Source: Bacteroidales bacterium (GTDB lineage Bacteria; Bacteroidota; Bacteroidia; Bacteroidales; Marinilabiliaceae). From it: DNA of 46,710 nt. The notes beneath the pieces are model-generated. The model was not told the origin of the DNA and did not search any database. It saw only the letters and a list, made by a program, of their open reading frames with translations. The stretch lies in assembly GCA_022768325.1 (NCBI GenBank), contig JALEMI010000104.1, positions 1 to 46,710 on the forward strand. The letters run 5' to 3'. Below are positions 44,110 to 46,710 of the stretch, one piece after another (positions within the stretch are counted from its first letter, which is position 1; the number at the start of each line of letters is the position of its first letter). A program made the position numbers and the translations under genes.

Positions 44110-46710
44110 TCAGCTGAGGTTTTTAATGACATCCAGCAAGGCTTCGTAGCTATTGACCTCGTGATAGCGGACCTTGCTTGTCGAGACGTTGTTGAAGAGT
44201 TTCTTTGCGCAGTCGATTTTGGCTTTCTCGACACCTTTCAACTGCATGGAATCCATAGATCCTTTTGTCTCGGCAATGAAGAAGATGTGCTTAACACCCA
44301 TGTTGTCGTGGAAGGCGATAGCCCAGTCGGGAGCGTATTTGCCGACAGGGGTGGGAATTTGGAATGAGCGGGGCAACTTGGCATAGACGCAGACCTCGTC
44401 GGCCTTGTCTAAATCTTCGGCGAACTGGCGTTCTCCCTTGCTGTCGGCAAAGACGTAGTCGAGAATGTGCTTCTTGGCGGGATATGCCTTGTTGACAGGC
44501 AAACAGCTCTTCTCCTTAGTGAAGATGTCGGTATCGTAGGTTTGCTCCGTCTTGTTGTAGCTGATATGCTCCACAATCATGGTGGCCTTTTGGTCCTTAA
44601 TGAGGCGCACCACATTGCGGATGAACTCCTCGGGGTTGTTCCTAAACATATAGAGCTTGGCCGAGTTGATGCCTTTCAGGATGCGCACCACGGTGCGTCG
44701 CGTAAGAGTTGCGCCACGGGCAATTTCGCCTACGAGGTCGTAAGGAACATCGCTCGTTGACACTTCATGTAGCGACTGAGTACGGGTGCGTTGGACGCCC
44801 GTGAAATTCAAGTCGTTAGCGCCTTGCTGGCCTGTCGCGACGAGATACTTTAGTTCCGCAACACGGAGATTCTTGTTGATGGAGTCAATGGCTTTTCTTA
44901 TCAGCTCTTCGCTATCGTAGTGGACAGTATAGACATAGCGGTGATTGATTTCATTCCACAACCGTTTGAACTCTTGCTTCTTTGCGTTGTCGTTTAAATG
45001 GTCGTTGACGGCATTGGCCTTCTCGTTGGCATCCTCCACCATGCCCGCGAGGGCATCGGGGTTGAAGATTCCTTGTATCAGCTTGTGGACTTGTTCGCTG
45101 ATTGGGGCCAGCTTCTTGCCCATTGGAGCCAAATTGCCTGAATTGAGGTCGTCGTGATACGACAGCTGGATGTTGCCAATGCCGTCCACGTAGTCGTTTT
45201 CATAGAGATAGTTGACAATGGCCGACGCCTCCATTTTGGAGATGGTGTGAACATCTTCGCCCACCTTGAACTTGCGTCCCTCGAAATAATCGACAGTTGC
45301 CAAGGAAGGACGCTCGCGCAAAGCCTCACGCGTCTCTTTCTGCAGAGCCTCAACGAACGAGCCGTAGCTCTCATTGGCAATGACAGTCAACGTGTTGACA
45401 TCATGAACGGCATCGCCCAAACGCTCGGCATCCATGCGCACGCCTTGCTGGTCGACACAGATGCGCAGACCACGGCCAACCTCCTGACGCTTGGCCGTCG
45501 CGCTGCTTGCATGGCGCAGTGTGCAAATTTGGAACACATTGGGGTTGTCCCACCCCTCGCGCAACGCCGAGTGAGAGAAAATGAAGCGTGTTGGCTCGTC
45601 GAAACTCAGCAGCCTCTCTTTATCCTTTAGAATCAAGTCGTAGGCCGAAATGTCCGAAGAGAAGAGTTCGCCTCGCTTCACAACGCTGTCGACGGCATGA
45701 CCTTTCTTGTCGATGGAGAAATATCCGCAGTGGACCTCCGCGGCCGTGAAACGATTCAGGTAACGCTGGTAGTCATCCTCAAAGAGGGGGAGATTCTCGT
45801 CGAGGAAACGCTGATACTCATCCTCAAAGAGTTTCCAGAGTTCACCTTTCACCACCTCGCCCTGCTCGTCATAGCCCTTGTAGTTAGCCACCTCGTCGAT
45901 GAAGAAGAGGGAGAGCGTCTTAATGCCCTGCTGGAAGAGCGTGGCTTCCTTCTCAAAGTGGGAGCGAATGGTTTCTCTCACCTGGATACGCTGAATCTGC
46001 TTTTCTGACACATCGCCCATCACTTCGCCCTTGCGAAGGAGACTCCCATTCATGAAATAGACGGTATTTGTCAGCGGGTTGATTTCCGTAATGACGAAAT
46101 CTTTATAGGCCGGGAGCCCCGAGACGGCGAAGAGCGAATCGTTTTGGCGAAACCTACAGGTCTGCCTACGGGTGCTCGTAGCCCCCTTCACTTCAATCTC
46201 CAGACGGACCTCGGGTGCTTTGTCCTTTGAGAGAACGATGCCGTCGAAATATATGTAGCTATGGTTGCCTAAGAGGTTTTGCAGCGTTATGCCTTTCACC
46301 TGAATCTTCTTCACGAGACGTTGGCGGTAGGCATCGAAGGCATCCAACGCATAGACGCAGTTATGCGAAGTCTTGTGCGTTGCCGAATAGTTGAGGACAA
46401 ACAGGGGCTTGAAATTCTTCAGCGCGCGTTGCGTGGCGGCACCCTCCATCTTCTGCGGCTCGTCCATGATAATGATGGGGCGGTTGGCGGCTATCACATC
46501 GATGGGGCGGCGGCTCTGGAAATCGTCGCGCTTGGAGTATATGATACGGCTCTCCTTATTGGCGGCGCCCTCCTTAAACGACGTGTTGAAGGCCTGCACG
46601 TTGATTATCATCACGTTGATGCTGGCGTCGCTGCTGAAACTGTCAATCTGCGTCAGATTGCCGCTGTTGTAGATGAAGAAGCGGGCTTTCTTGCCATATT
46701 GCTCCATGAA
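44110..46710 (-). CDS. res: Type III restriction enzyme, Res subunit (5' end outside window)
   Basis: DNA helicase-nuclease that cuts unmethylated DNA together with a Mod methylase. At least 866 residues are visible; the frame continues past the right edge, and the Walker A region is missing, so the Met at 46707 is not the real start. Visible helicase motifs: II MDEPQK, III LNYSATHKT, V FSHSALREGWDNPNVFQ, VI KRQEVGRGLRI. The C-terminal nuclease motif is PDWAI then AETKG, a PD-(D/E)xK type. The frame is intact. A Mod gene should lie upstream (to the right of the window). Confidence 0.9.
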   Translation of the reverse strand, partial: FMEQYGKKARFFIYNSGNLTQIDSFSSDASINVMIINVQAFNTSFKEGAANKESRIIYSKRDDFQSRRPIDVIAANRPIIIMDEPQKMEGAATQRALKNFKPLFVLNYSATHKTSHNCVYALDAFDAYRQRLVKKIQVKGITLQNLLGNHSYIYFDGIVLSKDKAPEVRLEIEVKGATSTRRQTCRFRQNDSLFAVSGLPAYKDFVITEINPLTNTVYFMNGSLLRKGEVMGDVSEKQIQRIQVRETIRSHFEKEATLFQQGIKTLSLFFIDEVANYKGYDEQGEVVKGELWKLFEDEYQRFLDENLPLFEDDYQRYLNRFTAAEVHCGYFSIDKKGHAVDSVVKRGELFSSDISAYDLILKDKERLLSFDEPTRFIFSHSALREGWDNPNVFQICTLRHASSATAKRQEVGRGLRICVDQQGVRMDAERLGDAVHDVNTLTVIANESYGSFVEALQKETREALRERPSLATVDYFEGRKFKVGEDVHTISKMEASAIVNYLYENDYVDGIGNIQLSYHDDLNSGNLAPMGKKLAPISEQVHKLIQGIFNPDALAGMVEDANEKANAVNDHLNDNAKKQEFKRLWNEINHRYVYTVHYDSEELIRKAIDSINKNLRVAELKYLVATGQQGANDLNFTGVQRTRTQSLHEVSTSDVPYDLVGEIARGATLTRRTVVRILKGINSAKLYMFRNNPEEFIRNVVRLIKDQKATMIVEHISYNKTEQTYDTDIFTKEKSCLPVNKAYPAKKHILDYVFADSKGERQFAEDLDKADEVCVYAKLPRSFQIPTPVGKYAPDWAIAFHDNMGVKHIFFIAETKGSMDSMQLKGVEKAKIDCAKKLFNNVSTSKVRYHEVNSYEALLDVIKNLS

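Overview
The window looks like part of a Bacteroidales (Bacteroidota) chromosome. The evidence is: repeated TAnnTTTG -7 boxes (sometimes with a TTTG -33 box 19-20 nt upstream) and few Shine-Dalgarno sequences; a fused SecD-SecF; a fused FeoA-FeoB; a eukaryotic-type (GH13_8) glycogen branching enzyme; an RprX/RprY-type two-component pair; a GIN-domain (DUF2807) lipoprotein; and short zinc-free adenylate kinase. I cannot name genus or species from the sequence alone.

Layout. 1-365(-): start of a conserved membrane protein running off the left edge. 427-980: no protein gene, but a candidate structured RNA with terminator on the minus strand. 981-4333(-): GAF-type histidine kinase followed by glgB. 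4491-6281(+): lepA, ending in a bidirectional terminator shared with purE(-). 7020-9292(+): hpt-adk-obgE. 9386-12373(+): secDF. 12567-15131(+): feoAB. 15195-17273(+): LexA/cI-like S24 repressor with its own operator, then a MATE exporter. 17339-20471(+): membrane LytTR regulator overlapping a zinc/manganese-type ABC importer (znuA-znuC-znuB). 20649-23518(+): YtrA-type cluster (ABC ATPase, GIN lipoprotein, membrane protein, GntR repressor) with a palindrome at the promoter. 23796-28606(+): rimP-nusA-infB. 28706-29950(+): AmpG-like MFS transporter. 30011-30084(+): tRNA-Arg(TCT), then a solitary DUF262-DUF1524 protein (30241-32352) and folE. 33320-35547(-): rprX-rprY. 35717-35789(-): tRNA-Lys(TTT). 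35877-36782(-): metA with the Glu111 signature of acetyl-CoA users. 36938-39390(+): serine hydrolase plus glycosyltransferase. 39437-39847(+): small unknown membrane-anchored protein. 39844-42434(-): acpP-fabF-rnc. 42796-44064(+): NupG-like nucleoside transporter. 44110-46710(-): type III restriction Res subunit, 5' end outside the window.

Most of the window is housekeeping: translation and its GTPases, protein export, purine salvage, fatty-acid synthesis, metal uptake. The accessory parts are the DUF262-DUF1524 nuclease, the type III Res subunit, the S24 repressor-MATE unit, and the two compact regulator-transporter operons (LytTR-Znu and YtrA-GIN). No transposase, prophage, CRISPR array or rRNA was seen. 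The most rewarding items for follow-up are the candidate RNA at 616-820, the two promoter-embedded inverted repeats (15153-15177 and 20617-20628), the LytTR-Znu coupling, and the solitary GmrSD-like protein beside a tRNA.
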